Shown here one piece after another: positions 41,679-51,336 of a stretch of 64,000 bases of DNA; the stretch's first letter is position 1, and each line of letters opens with the position of its first letter. A program made the position numbers and the translations under genes. The notes under the pieces are model-generated. The model ran no database searches, was not told the origin of the DNA, and saw only the letters and a list, made by a program, of their open reading frames with translations. Location of the stretch: contig NZ_CP022464.2 in assembly GCF_002234575.2 (NCBI RefSeq), positions 3,720,001-3,784,000 of the forward strand. Reading direction: 5' to 3'. Source of the DNA: Enterocloster bolteae (GTDB lineage: Bacteria; Bacillota; Clostridia; Lachnospirales; Lachnospiraceae).

Positions 41679-42807
41679 CCAGATAATCCTTTAACTTTTT
41701 ACTTCTGCTGGGATGGCGCAGCTTGCGCAGGGCCTTTGCCTCAATCTGGCGTATCCTCTCCCTTGTCACATTAAACTGCTTTCCCACTTCCTCCAGGGTC
41801 CTGGGACGTCCGTCATCCAGGCCGAACCGCAGGCGCAGCACCTTTTGTTCCCGCTCTGTCAGGGTCAGCAGCACTTCCATCAGCTGTTCATGAAGAAGGG
41901 TAAAGGCTGCCGCGTCCTGGGGCACCAGCACATTGTCGTCCTGTATGAAGTCTCCCAGGTGGCTGTCCTCCTCCTCCCCGATGGGGGTCTCCAGGGACAC
42001 CGGCTCCTGGGACATCTTCATGATTTCAGATACCCGCTCCACCGGCAGGTCCAGCCTGGCCGCAATCTCCTCTGTGGTTGGCTCCCTGCCCAACTCCTGC
42101 AAAAGCTGGCGGGAGGTGCGCACCAGGCGGTTGATGGTTTCCACCATATGGACCGGAATCCGTATGGTCCTGGCCTGGTCCGCAATAGCCCTGGTAATGG
42201 CCTGGCGGATCCACCATGTGGCATAAGTGCTGAACTTATACCCCTTGGTATAATCAAATTTCTCCACTGCCTTGATAAGCCCCAGGTTTCCTTCCTGGAT
42301 CAGGTCTAAAAACTGCATCCCCCTGCCCACATACCGCTTGGCAATGCTGACCACCAGGCGCAGGTTGGACTCTGCCAGCCGTTTCCTGGCTTCCGGGTCG
42401 CCCAGCTCCATCTTCTTGGCCAGCTCCACCTCGTCCTCCATGCCCAGGAGAGGAATCTTTCCAATCTCCTTCAGATACATGCGCACAGGGTCCTCCAGGC
42501 TGACGCCTTCGGGAACCGACAGGTCCAGGTGTTCCACATCAATTTCTTCCTCTTCATCCAGTTCCATTTCCTCCTCGATGAAAAGGTCCGGGTCCAGCTC
42601 ATCCTCTGTTCCCATGCGGATGACATCCACCTTATTCTGGTCCAGGAACTCAAACAGCCTGTCCAACTGGTTGGAGACAGGGGGCTCCTGACCGAAATAG
42701 TTCATGACCTCCTGGTATTCCAATACATTTTTCTTTTTCTTGGCTTCCTCCAGAAGTCCTGCCAGTTTCTCCTCAAACACGTCCGTCCCTTCCATAACTT
42801 GGTCCAT
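41671..42807 (-). CDS. rpoD: RNA polymerase primary sigma factor (sigma A / RpoD)
   Basis: 378 residues. Acidic N-terminal region 1.1, region 1.2 (DPVRMYLKEIGKIPLL), region 2 (ESNLRLVVSIAKRYVGRGMQFLDLIQEGNLGLIKAVEKFDY, KFSTYATWWIRQAI), region 3, and region 4 (LRLRFGLDDGRPRTLEEVGK, VTRERIRQIEAKALRKLRHP). It directs housekeeping transcription. The AGGAAGG site directly abuts the first ATG; another ATG four codons on is better spaced, so the true start may be there. Follows dnaG by 18 bases. Confidence 0.97.
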   Translation of the reverse strand: MDQVMEGTDVFEEKLAGLLEEAKKKKNVLEYQEVMNYFGQEPPVSNQLDRLFEFLDQNKVDVIRMGTEDELDPDLFIEEEMELDEEEEIDVEHLDLSVPEGVSLEDPVRMYLKEIGKIPLLGMEDEVELAKKMELGDPEARKRLAESNLRLVVSIAKRYVGRGMQFLDLIQEGNLGLIKAVEKFDYTKGYKFSTYATWWIRQAITRAIADQARTIRIPVHMVETINRLVRTSRQLLQELGREPTTEEIAARLDLPVERVSEIMKMSQEPVSLETPIGEEEDSHLGDFIQDDNVLVPQDAAAFTLLHEQLMEVLLTLTEREQKVLRLRFGLDDGRPRTLEEVGKQFNVTRERIRQIEAKALRKLRHPSRSKKLKDYLDE

Positions 42808-42825
42808 CCTTCCTATGAAATGCTG

Positions 42826-44652
42826 TCAATCCAGGGAGATGTGCAGCTGCTTTAAGGCTGCCTGCTGCCTGATAATCTCCTGTAACTGGGTTATATCCTT
42901 TGCATTGCGGCTGGCCACATCCAGGCTGTTCTTTCTGACCTTCATCACAGTCTCCGAAAATGCCTTCTTTTGTTCTTCATTGTTCAGGGATTCCTTTAAA
43001 CTGGCGTTAAACAGGGCCGCCACCTCCTTGTACTGGTCCTCATCATTGATAAACCGGCTGAGTATGGCTGCTGGGTTTAAATTACCCTCCCTGTGTCCGT
43101 CAAATACCATCTGCGCCACCTGATGATACAAATTCTCCACAAAATCATCTGCTGTTATGATGCCCTCTATCTTCTCAAACAGGGCCGGGGTCTCTATGAG
43201 CCAGGTGAGAAGCAGTCTCTGGGAACGGCGGATTCCATCCTCCTTATCCGGCCGCCTGGGTTTACGGCTGCCGGAAAGTCCGCTGCCGCCAGATTCCTCC
43301 TCCTGTGTCTCCTGGGGCACCACACGGCCGGAATGGTTCAGGCTTTCACCTGCCTTAAGCCCCATGGACATGCCCATGCGGTTTACCAGGCCTCTCAGCT
43401 CCTCGGCCGGAATCATCTGCTCCCTGGCCACTGCCTGGAGGTAATTCTCACGCTCCAGGGCCTCTCCAAACTGGAGAAGCTTCCTGGCCGTCTCCTGGTA
43501 GAACCTGGTCTTCTGCTCCGGATCATCCATCTCATATCCCCGCCGCAGTACATCCACTTCAAAGAGAAAGCTGTTTTTGGCTTCCCTGATCCGCTGCCGG
43601 AAAGCCTCTGCCCCCATGTTCTTGATGAACTCGTCCGGGTCCTTATAGGGCTTCATGTTCAGTACCTTGATGGACATACCCACTTCCTTTAAAATGGGAA
43701 TGGCCCTCAGCGCCGCCTTCACCCCGGCCCCGTCGCTGTCATAGGTAAGGATTACCTGATCCGTGTACCGTTTCAGCACATTGGCGTGCTGGCTGGTAAA
43801 GGCAGTGCCTAAGGACGCCACTGCGTTGGTAAAACCTGCCTGGTGCAGGGATATGACGTCCAGGTACCCTTCACAAATCAGTAGATATCCTTCCCTGGAA
43901 AGCCTGGCATAATTCAGGCCGTAGAGATTGCGGCTCTTGTCAAAAAGTTTTGTTTCCGGGGAATTCAGGTATTTCGGCTCCCCGTCCCCCATAACACGGC
44001 CGCCGAAACCAATGACACGGTTGTTCACATCCATGATGGGGAACATGACGCGGTTCCAGAACTTGTCCCTTCCGCCCCGTTCCTCCAGCGTCACCAGGCC
44101 TGTATCCTTAAGAAAGCTGTCCTCATACCCCTTTCCCTTCAGGTAGCGGTACAAATCATCACTGGTCTTATTGGAATACCCCAGTCCGAAATGGACGATG
44201 GTCTCATCCGCCAGCCCCCTCTTAAGATGGAAATAATCATAGGCTGCCTTGCCCTGGGGCTGCTTCATCTGATAATAGAAATAGTTGGCCGCCAGCTTGT
44301 TCACTTCCAGAAGCCTGGCCCTCAGATCCGCCTGCTCCCTGGCCTCGCGGCTGTACTCCATTTTCGGCAGGTTCACGCCGGCCCTGTCAGCCAGGGATGA
44401 AAGGGCCTCCTGGAAGGTATAATTTTCATATTCCATCAGAAAGGTGATGACGTTACCCCCTGCCCCGCAGCCAAAGCAATAATACATCTGCTTCCCCGGC
44501 GATACGGAAAAGGACGGGGATTTCTCATTGTGGAAGGGGCACAGGCCGAAATAGTTGGCCCCCTTTTTCTGCAGTTTCACATATCCTGAAATCACGTCCA
44601 CGATGTCATTCTTCATTCTCACTTCTTCTATGACTTCATCGGGATAGTACAT
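42826..44652 (-). CDS. dnaG: DNA primase
   Basis: 608 residues. N-terminal CHC2 zinc finger (LCPFHNEKSPSF...YYCFGCGAGGN, about 37-65), primase core with FWNRVMFPIMD and VIGFGGRVMGDG, TOPRIM segment LLICEGYLDVISLHQAG and LTYDSDGAG, and a C-terminal helicase-binding helical domain. It makes RNA primers for replication. AAGGGAG precedes the ATG. Between it and dgt lies a perfect 22-base inverted repeat (44683-44704) without a T run. Confidence 0.97.
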   Translation of the reverse strand: MYYPDEVIEEVRMKNDIVDVISGYVKLQKKGANYFGLCPFHNEKSPSFSVSPGKQMYYCFGCGAGGNVITFLMEYENYTFQEALSSLADRAGVNLPKMEYSREAREQADLRARLLEVNKLAANYFYYQMKQPQGKAAYDYFHLKRGLADETIVHFGLGYSNKTSDDLYRYLKGKGYEDSFLKDTGLVTLEERGGRDKFWNRVMFPIMDVNNRVIGFGGRVMGDGEPKYLNSPETKLFDKSRNLYGLNYARLSREGYLLICEGYLDVISLHQAGFTNAVASLGTAFTSQHANVLKRYTDQVILTYDSDGAGVKAALRAIPILKEVGMSIKVLNMKPYKDPDEFIKNMGAEAFRQRIREAKNSFLFEVDVLRRGYEMDDPEQKTRFYQETARKLLQFGEALERENYLQAVAREQMIPAEELRGLVNRMGMSMGLKAGESLNHSGRVVPQETQEEESGGSGLSGSRKPRRPDKEDGIRRSQRLLLTWLIETPALFEKIEGIITADDFVENLYHQVAQMVFDGHREGNLNPAAILSRFINDEDQYKEVAALFNASLKESLNNEEQKKAFSETVMKVRKNSLDVASRNAKDITQLQEIIRQQAALKQLHISLD

Positions 44653-44682
44653 GCAATAATCTCCCTTCTGTATCTTTTAATG

Positions 44683-44704
44683 CCGGCTGTCTATATACAG
44701 CCGG
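44683..44704 (-). other. Intergenic stem-loop between dgt and dnaG
   Basis: CCGGCTGTATATAGACAGCCGG forms a near-perfect hairpin (CCGGCTGT / ACAGCCGG). No T run follows; it may be an RNA processing or stability element within the operon. Confidence 0.5.
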
Positions 44705-44708
44705 ATTG

Positions 44709-45719
44709 TCAGTACACGTTCCACCGCTTTGGAACGAATAATTCCTCAAACTGGTCAATGGCATAGATATCGCTCATGCCGGCAATGTAGTCGCACACCA
44801 CCCGGGACTTCTTCTCCCCCTTGTTGACCATAAGAAGCACATACTCCACCGGCAGCTTATCCACATGCCCCATATAATACTCATAGAGCTGGGTAATCAT
44901 GTTCTGGGCCTTTCCCTCCTCCGCCTTGGGTATATCGTTCTTGTATACATTATCAAACATCCATTTGCGCAGGCCCTGCATGGCCTCCTCCATCCCCTCC
45001 GACATGGTAATGGCAGGTTTGTCCATGCTGTTTAGTATGATGTCGTGAATCATGTTGTTGAGGCGTTCCCGGACACTGTGGCCCAGCACATCGGTATAAC
45101 CCCTGGGCAGCTCATGCTCCGTGAACATCCTGGCCCGGATGGCGTCGTCTATATCGTGGTTGATATAGGCTATCTTATCTGACAGACGGACAATGGCGCC
45201 CTCCAGGGTGGAAGGATGACCGGAGGTCCTGTGGTTGCGTATGCCGTCCCGCACCTCCCAGGTCAGGTTCAATCCTCTCCCGTCCTTTTCCAGCACTTCC
45301 ACAATGCGCACGCTCTGCTCATAGTGGGTGAATCCGTCCTCGCATATCTTATTCAGTATGTATTCGCCGGAATGGCCGAAGGGCGTGTGCCCCAGATCAT
45401 GGCCCAGCGCAATGGCCTCTGTCAGGCTCTCATTGAGCCGCAGGGTCTTGGCTATGGTGCGGGCTATCTGGGATACCTCCAGGGTATGGGTGAGCCTGGT
45501 CCTGTAATGGTCCCCCTCAGGCGCCAGAAACACCTGTGTCTTGTGCTTCAGCCGTCTAAATGCCTTGGAGTGAAGGATGCGGTCCCTGTCCCGCTGGTAC
45601 TCAGGCCGCATATCGCACAGCTGCTCCGGCTTGTCCCGTCCCCTGGTCCTGCTGCTAAGGGACGCATAGGGGCTCATGTACGATTCTTCCAATGCTTCCA
45701 GTGACTCCCTGATATTCAT
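44709..45719 (-). CDS. dgt: Deoxyguanosinetriphosphate triphosphohydrolase-like protein
   Basis: 336 residues of the HD superfamily: RRLKHKTQVFLAPEGDHYRTRLTHTLEV (metal His), LGHDLGHTPFGHSGE with the H-D pair, and SDKIAYINHDIDDAI. It hydrolyses dNTPs to nucleoside and triphosphate. In clostridia and bacilli it usually begins the dnaG-rpoD operon, as here. GGGAGTGG precedes the ATG and a TATAAT element lies 30 bases upstream. Confidence 0.93.
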   Translation of the reverse strand: MNIRESLEALEESYMSPYASLSSRTRGRDKPEQLCDMRPEYQRDRDRILHSKAFRRLKHKTQVFLAPEGDHYRTRLTHTLEVSQIARTIAKTLRLNESLTEAIALGHDLGHTPFGHSGEYILNKICEDGFTHYEQSVRIVEVLEKDGRGLNLTWEVRDGIRNHRTSGHPSTLEGAIVRLSDKIAYINHDIDDAIRARMFTEHELPRGYTDVLGHSVRERLNNMIHDIILNSMDKPAITMSEGMEEAMQGLRKWMFDNVYKNDIPKAEEGKAQNMITQLYEYYMGHVDKLPVEYVLLMVNKGEKKSRVVCDYIAGMSDIYAIDQFEELFVPKRWNVY

Positions 45720-45794
45720 CCATCCACTCCCTATCTCTATTATTATATTGTCGGATTCCTGTTTTTACTACAAAAATTTCAAATATTGCGTAAG

Positions 45795-45833
45795 CAAAAG
45801 AGCATCAGGCCGGTAAACAGCTGCCTAATGCTC
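45795..45833 (-). terminator. Terminator of the subtilase gene
   Basis: Minus-strand 11-bp stem GAGCATTAGGC / GCCTGATGCTC with a 12-base loop then TTTTGC. Confidence 0.87.
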
Positions 45834-45850
45834 ACATTATATCATAAATT

Positions 45851-47626
45851 CTAACTATTTCCTAGAGGCAGACTGTCCCTCACACAAAGGGTTCCATACC
45901 CCAGCCTCTCATTGGGCCACACATCATACCCCGGCAGGTGCCTGGCCCCTCTGGTAAAATACGCCTTTACCTTCTCGCCGTAAAGAAAGGGATCGTTTCC
46001 CTGCAATATTCCCCACTGCATCAGCAGGGCTGCGCTGCCTGTGACAAAGGGGGCTGCAAAGGAGGTTCCCGTCACTGCCTCGTATCCGCCTCCCCGCCTG
46101 GCTGTGACAATATCCACCCCGGGAGCTGCCAGATCCGGTTTTACCTGGCCTGTCTGGCGTGTGAAACCGCGGCCGGAAAAATCCGCGTAAGCGCGGTAAG
46201 AGTCATCGTAAGCTCCCACGGATATCACATTGGCAGCCGTGGAGGGAATGGTCAGGGTGGTCTCCGGAACCGGCCTTAAAAAGCGGGTGGACGGGTTTAA
46301 AATCCCCCTGGACGGCAGCCACATATCGTACCGACCGGTCACAATCCGCTCCGGCGTCAGACGGAAGGTCCAGATACCGCTGTCCAGATAATCCCTCACA
46401 GGCAGAAAGTCAAAATATACCTCCTGGGCCCTGCTGAAGGGACTGGGCTTGCCGTAATAAATCAGGATCTGCGTTCCCCCGTATCGCAGGGTCTGGGGAC
46501 CCAGCCGGCTGTCGATGGGCCCGATAATCTCCCCTGACGGCGTAACCAGGCGGATGGAAAACTGGTCCACATAGGACTTCCACAGCTGTACTCCCATCCC
46601 TGTCTCATAAGGCGCAATGGACAGCTGCGCATTTTCCTCCTGTCCCATAACCAGGCTTCCTGCCCTGTGTCCGGCCCCGGTTCCCTCGTTGCCCGTGCCG
46701 GCCACGATGACATTCCTCCCAATGCCTGACATGTCATTGATGAAGGTTTCCAGCAGACTGGTCCCGTCATGGGAGCCGTAGGTATTTCCAAAGCTTATGT
46801 TCACAGCCAGGGGCCGGTTCATATCCTGTGCCCGCCGGACCACCAGGTCCAGGGCCTTCATCAGCTGGGTGGTACGCGGAAAGCTGTCCGTCAGGGGTGT
46901 CCCCAGCTTTACCACCATAAGTTCGCTCTCATAGGCAACACCGCGGTAAACACCGTTTCCCTCCCTGCCGTTGCCGGCTGCAATGGCAGCCACCGCTGTC
47001 CCGTGTCCGCTGGGGTCTGTGGAAGGCACCAGGGCCAGGGCCGATGTCCGGCTTCCGGTTTCCAGGGCGGCGTTGATCTCCTCCCTGGTATAAATCCGGT
47101 CCCTGTCCTGGTCTGCCAGCAGCCCGATGCGGGTGGTTCCGTCGGGATTTCTGAAATCCGGATGAAAGTAGTCAATGCCTGAGTCAATGACAGCCACCAG
47201 CACGCCCTTTCCCGTGAGACCGGATTCCAGGCTGCTTATGACGCCGGCCCCCGCTCCCCCTGTACCCGCGCCTCCGGCCCCTGCCCCGCTGCTGGTCTGA
47301 ATCGTGCTTAGACAGGAGGCTGCCCTTGCCATGTTGCTGGCAAAGAACAGCCTCTTTGGTTTCTCGATGTATACAATTTGCTCCATGGCGCTGACCTGTT
47401 CTATCCGGCTCTCCGGCACCACCAGAACCGCATATCCGGCTGCCAGCTCATCCACCCGGATGCCTTCATCACGAAGGGATTCGAGTGAGCCGTTGTACCT
47501 GACTATAAGCTCCCAGGTCTTTTCCCCGGGGTCATACCCCACATTCAGGTTTACTGATTTCAGCCGTTCCTCCTCCGTGGCATCCAGGGCCAGGTTCAGC
47601 AGATTTTCCCGTTTCTGATTATCCAT
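45851..47626 (-). CDS. Subtilisin-like serine protease, Csp-type (S8 family)
   Basis: 591 residues, no signal peptide. A prodomain-like region (1-110; YIEKPKRLFF is typical of clostridial Csp-like proteases) is followed by a Gly/Ala-rich linker (113-128). The catalytic triad is complete: D148 in AVIDSGIDYFHPDF, H208 in SGHGTAVAAIAAG, and the Ser in VTGTSFAAPFVTG near 543. A jelly-roll-like insert lies between. Csp proteases process cortex lytic enzymes in spore germination; members outside the sporulation set are also common, so a germination role is inference. GAGGAGG precedes the ATG and it lies 33 bases after the NSS symporter. Confidence 0.9.
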   Translation of the reverse strand: MDNQKRENLLNLALDATEEERLKSVNLNVGYDPGEKTWELIVRYNGSLESLRDEGIRVDELAAGYAVLVVPESRIEQVSAMEQIVYIEKPKRLFFASNMARAASCLSTIQTSSGAGAGGAGTGGAGAGVISSLESGLTGKGVLVAVIDSGIDYFHPDFRNPDGTTRIGLLADQDRDRIYTREEINAALETGSRTSALALVPSTDPSGHGTAVAAIAAGNGREGNGVYRGVAYESELMVVKLGTPLTDSFPRTTQLMKALDLVVRRAQDMNRPLAVNISFGNTYGSHDGTSLLETFINDMSGIGRNVIVAGTGNEGTGAGHRAGSLVMGQEENAQLSIAPYETGMGVQLWKSYVDQFSIRLVTPSGEIIGPIDSRLGPQTLRYGGTQILIYYGKPSPFSRAQEVYFDFLPVRDYLDSGIWTFRLTPERIVTGRYDMWLPSRGILNPSTRFLRPVPETTLTIPSTAANVISVGAYDDSYRAYADFSGRGFTRQTGQVKPDLAAPGVDIVTARRGGGYEAVTGTSFAAPFVTGSAALLMQWGILQGNDPFLYGEKVKAYFTRGARHLPGYDVWPNERLGYGTLCVRDSLPLGNS

Positions 47627-47659
47627 ATGGGCGCACCTCCTCTACCCATATGTGTATTC

Positions 47660-48988
47660 CTATCCCCGCACAATAGAATAAATACTGGCAAATCCCGTCA
47701 ATGTAACTGCCGCCACCAGAATCGGGGTGAGAAAACGGATACAGAATATCCACAGCTTTTTAAGCCTGAAGGTGACGCCGTTTTTCTCCACCTCGTCCAC
47801 CAGATACCGGGGATTCCATTTCCAGCCGATAAAATAGCACATGGCCAGGCCGCCAAATGGAAGGAGGATGTTGTCTGTCACCATTCCCACAAAGTCAAAG
47901 ACGCTGTAATTGAGGATAGTCACATTCCCCAGGGTGCCGAAGGACAGGGCGCTGGGAACTCCTGTCAGGAAAATCAGGAGTCCCAGGATGACCGTAGCCT
48001 TTTTCCTGGTCCACTTAAGGCTGTCCACTGCAAAGGATACCACCACCTCTAACAGGGCAATGGCGCTGGTCACAGCAGCAAACAGCACCAGAGCAAAAAA
48101 CAGGATTGCAAAGACCGACCCTCCTTTAATGGAGGCAAACACCTTTGGCAGGGTGCCGAATATAAGCCCCGGTCCCTGTCCCGGCTCCAGCCCAAAGGAA
48201 AACACTGCCGGAAAGATGGCGATACCTGCCATCACTGCAATGATGGTATCCAGTCCCGCCACGCTGGCACAGCTTCTGGGTATATTTTCCTTATCTCCCA
48301 GATAACTTCCGTAGGTGATGGTAATTCCCATACAGAGGCTCAGCGAATAAAATACCTGTCCCAGTGCTGCGCTGACCGCCTTCATATTAAAGGCTGCGCT
48401 GCTGGGAATAAAGATGAATTTAAGACCCAGAACCGCATCCGGCAGGGTCACGCTTCTCACGATAATTACAATCAGCAGCACAAAAAGCAGGGGCATCATG
48501 ATCCTGCTGACATTCTCGATACCGCTGATACCGTGATAACAGACAGCCGTTGTCATAAAGAGGAACAGGAAATGCCAGAACACCGGCTCCGCCGGCGCGC
48601 TGATAAATGCCTCAAAATCCTCCGGTGCGTGGAAGGTGGTTCCATAGCTTACAATATACTTGATGATCCAGCCTCCAATGACACTGTAGTAGGACAGAAT
48701 CAGAAATGCCGCAGCCACTCCGAATACTCCAGCAATCCTGGCATTGGGGTGGATATCCCCGTATGCCTGCACGGGATCGTGGCGTGTCTTTCTGCCCAGC
48801 GACATCTCCAGCATCATAACTGGTACACCCAGAATGCAGATAAAGAATAAATATACCACCAGGAAGGACGCCCCGCCGTTTCGTCCCATGAGGTAAGGAA
48901 ACTTCCACAGGTTTCCCAGTCCTATGGCAGCCCCTGCGGTTGCCATGATAAATCCAAGTTTACTCGCCCATTGATTCTTAGTCTTCAT
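47660..48988 (-). CDS. Sodium:neurotransmitter-symporter family transporter (NSS)
   Basis: 442 residues with about 11 hydrophobic helices. The first helix carries LGFIMATAGAAIGLGNLWKFPYL, the sodium and substrate site of LeuT-type proteins; further matches are GVPVMMLEMSLGRKTRHDP and LSLCMGITITYGSYL. It imports amino acids or related solutes with sodium. It overlaps the NhaC antiporter gene by 4 bases (ATGA), so the two are co-translated and may couple solute uptake to sodium extrusion. Confidence 0.93.
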   Translation of the reverse strand: MKTKNQWASKLGFIMATAGAAIGLGNLWKFPYLMGRNGGASFLVVYLFFICILGVPVMMLEMSLGRKTRHDPVQAYGDIHPNARIAGVFGVAAAFLILSYYSVIGGWIIKYIVSYGTTFHAPEDFEAFISAPAEPVFWHFLFLFMTTAVCYHGISGIENVSRIMMPLLFVLLIVIIVRSVTLPDAVLGLKFIFIPSSAAFNMKAVSAALGQVFYSLSLCMGITITYGSYLGDKENIPRSCASVAGLDTIIAVMAGIAIFPAVFSFGLEPGQGPGLIFGTLPKVFASIKGGSVFAILFFALVLFAAVTSAIALLEVVVSFAVDSLKWTRKKATVILGLLIFLTGVPSALSFGTLGNVTILNYSVFDFVGMVTDNILLPFGGLAMCYFIGWKWNPRYLVDEVEKNGVTFRLKKLWIFCIRFLTPILVAAVTLTGFASIYSIVRG

Positions 48989-50280
48989 ACCAGTACCTTT
49001 CCGTGTCTCTTTTTAATGAATATGAATAACAGTCCGCTGACTCCCATGAGGATGGGATAAAAGCAGTAGGGAATGATTTCAAAGGGAGTCAGGCCTGTCA
49101 GGCTGGCTGCCGCCAGAAGCTGGGCCCCGTAGGGAATCAATCCCTGTCCCATGGAGCTGAACATGTCCAAAAGGGACGCGGAGCGCCTGGGTGTCACGCC
49201 GAAGTCATCGCTGATCTCCTTTGCGATGGGACCAGCCATGACGATGGCCACCGTGTTATTGGCCGTACACATGTCTACCAGCAGAGCCAGGGCAGCGATT
49301 CCAAGCTCTCCTCCCCGTTCCCCGTTAATTCTCTTTTTGATGAAGGAAAGAATGAAGGCAATCCCTCCGTACTCCTTTACCAGGGCAACGATGCAGGCCA
49401 CAATCACGGATATCACTGTGATATCATACATCCCCGTGATTCCCGCTCCCACATGGGTGAACATTTCCCCCACCCCAAAGGCACCTGTGGCCACTCCGGC
49501 TATCAGGCTCAGCACAGTACCGGTCATGAGAACCAGAAATACGTTCACACCTGCCAGGGCACCTGCAAGCACCACCATATAAGGCACCACCCGCAGCAGG
49601 CTGTAGTCCAGGCTGCCCTGTATGTGGAATGAAGCGTCCTTTCCCAGAACCAGAAACAAAAGGATTGTGACAATAGCTGCCGGCAATACGATGAGAAAGT
49701 TCTCTCTGAACTTATCCTTCATCTCGCAGCCCTGTGTCTTTACCGCAGCTATGGTTGTGTCGGATATCATGGACAGGTTGTCCCCGAACATGGCGCCTCC
49801 CACCACGGCGCCTGCGCAGACCGCCATGGAAAACCCGGTTTTCTGGCTGATTCCCACCGCAATGGGTGCCAGGGCCGTGATGGTACCCACCGAGGTTCCC
49901 ATGGATATGGATATGAAACACCCAATGAGAAACAGTCCTGCCACAGCCACGTTGGAGGGCAGGATGGACAGCCCCAGATTGACCGTGGAATCCACGCCTC
50001 CGGCAGCCTTCACAGCGCCTGTAAAGGCGCCTGCTGCCAGAAATATAAGACACATGGTGATGATGTTTTCATCCCCCACGCCTTGTGCGGCCAGCTTAAT
50101 CTTTTCCGCAAAGCCCAGCTCCCTGTTCTGCACAAAGGCAGCCAGAAGCGCAATCAAAAAGGCCACAATGGCCGGCATACTGTAAAAATCCCCGGTAATG
50201 AACCCGGATCCCAAAAAAATCAGCAGAAATATCAGAATAGGAAGAAGGGCCGCTGCCCTTCCCTCACGATTTTCCCCCAT
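48985..50280 (-). CDS. NhaC-family Na+/H+ antiporter-like protein
   Basis: 431 residues from the ATG after GGGGG; a longer frame upstream lacks a ribosome site. About 11 helices. Family segments: GVGDENIITMCLIFLAAGAFTGAVKA, SMGTSVGTITALAPIA, AGAVVGGAMFGDNLSMISDTTIAAV (the NhaC/NhaD core), and CTANNTVAIVMAGPIAKEI. It probably exchanges sodium or other cations/amino-acid metabolites for protons. Transcribed as a unit with the NSS symporter. Substrate cannot be fixed, as NhaC-like proteins also include malate-lactate antiporters. Confidence 0.88.
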   Translation of the reverse strand: MGENREGRAAALLPILIFLLIFLGSGFITGDFYSMPAIVAFLIALLAAFVQNRELGFAEKIKLAAQGVGDENIITMCLIFLAAGAFTGAVKAAGGVDSTVNLGLSILPSNVAVAGLFLIGCFISISMGTSVGTITALAPIAVGISQKTGFSMAVCAGAVVGGAMFGDNLSMISDTTIAAVKTQGCEMKDKFRENFLIVLPAAIVTILLFLVLGKDASFHIQGSLDYSLLRVVPYMVVLAGALAGVNVFLVLMTGTVLSLIAGVATGAFGVGEMFTHVGAGITGMYDITVISVIVACIVALVKEYGGIAFILSFIKKRINGERGGELGIAALALLVDMCTANNTVAIVMAGPIAKEISDDFGVTPRRSASLLDMFSSMGQGLIPYGAQLLAAASLTGLTPFEIIPYCFYPILMGVSGLLFIFIKKRHGKVLV

Positions 50281-50346
50281 GTTTTTGTCCCCCTGTATCA
50301 AATGCTGGCGTATCTCCCGTATCATATCCCCCGGTACATACGCAAG

Positions 50347-50375
50347 CTGCGGCCTGTTGGGCCGCAGCAGCTTTA
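50347..50375. other. Intergenic stem-loop between the SUF-type and NhaC genes
   Basis: GCTGCGGCC / GGCCGCAGC hairpin with a 5-base loop; no clear T run on either strand, so terminator function is uncertain. Confidence 0.4.
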
Positions 50376-50398
50376 TCCTTGTTCAATTGTTCCATATA

Positions 50399-51319
50399 CT
50401 ATTTTAAGAAGCCGTTGACAATCTGGGCTTCCGCCTCTTCCTCTGTAAGACCCAGGGTCATGAGCTTCACGATCTGCTCTCCTGCAATCTTGCCTATGGC
50501 AGCCTCATGAATCAGGGCCGCGTCAATGTTGTTGGCTATCAGTCCCGGAATGGCAAAAATCTTGGCATCGTCCATGATGATAGCGTCACATTCCGTGTGG
50601 CCGCTGCACTTTGCATTGCCCACGATCTTGGAATTGAAGGTCTGCTTCGATGTATCCTTGGCAACGGAGCGTGACACCACATCCGCGCTGGAATCCTCTC
50701 CGTTCAGATTCACAATGTAAGTACTCTCCGCATTCTGGCTGCCGTGGGTCAGCAGACGTTCCCTCACTATCAGCTTGGCTCCCGCGGCCAGCTCTGCACA
50801 GTTGGTCCTGTTGGTGGAATCCACTCCCTCAATCTGGACCATCTCCATCTCCATGTAGCTGTTTTCCTCCATGTAGACTTCCGTGCCCGGATTCAGGATA
50901 CGCTTTCCGTTGCCGTCGCCCTCCCCGTAATGCTTCTCCACATATTTTACTTTGGCATTCTTTCCCACAAAGAAACGGTGGATTCCGTCATGCTCCGAAT
51001 CCTGGTCTCCGCAGTTATGAATACCGCAGCCTGCCACGATGACCACATCCGAGTCCTCACCGATAAAGAAATCGTTATAGACCATCTCCTTTAATCCGCT
51101 GGCACTGACCACCACGGGAATGTGTACGCTTTCGTTCCTGGTGCCGGGCTTGATGCGGATGTCAATTCCCGGTTTGTCTGTCTTTGTGGCAATATCTATA
51201 TTGGCCGTGGTATTGCGGCCGGCTGTCTGGCCGTTGGCCCTTATATTATAGGCCCCTGCCGGAACACCGTGAAGGTCGGCCACTTCCTCTAATATTCTCT
51301 CCTGGATGCTGTCTGCCAT
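50399..51319 (-). CDS. SufB/SufD-family Fe-S cluster assembly protein
   Basis: 306 residues from the ATG after GGAGGAG, much shorter than SufB (about 460). The beta-helix core of SufBD is visible (VVVSASGLKEMVYNDFFIGE, GCGIHNCGDQDSEHDGIHRFF, KRILNPGTEVYMEENSYMEME, ISRSVAKD-type VVSRSVAKDTSKQTFN, ECDAIIMDDAKIFAIPGL, HEAAIGKIAGEQI). It is the scaffold partner of the ATPase encoded just upstream. The short length and two-gene layout fit the minimal SUF-like (SMS) type described for anaerobes. No sufS, sufU or sufE is beside it. Confidence 0.85.
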   Translation of the reverse strand: MADSIQERILEEVADLHGVPAGAYNIRANGQTAGRNTTANIDIATKTDKPGIDIRIKPGTRNESVHIPVVVSASGLKEMVYNDFFIGEDSDVVIVAGCGIHNCGDQDSEHDGIHRFFVGKNAKVKYVEKHYGEGDGNGKRILNPGTEVYMEENSYMEMEMVQIEGVDSTNRTNCAELAAGAKLIVRERLLTHGSQNAESTYIVNLNGEDSSADVVSRSVAKDTSKQTFNSKIVGNAKCSGHTECDAIIMDDAKIFAIPGLIANNIDAALIHEAAIGKIAGEQIVKLMTLGLTEEEAEAQIVNGFLK

Positions 51320-51336
51320 ATCGCTCACTCCTCCCC

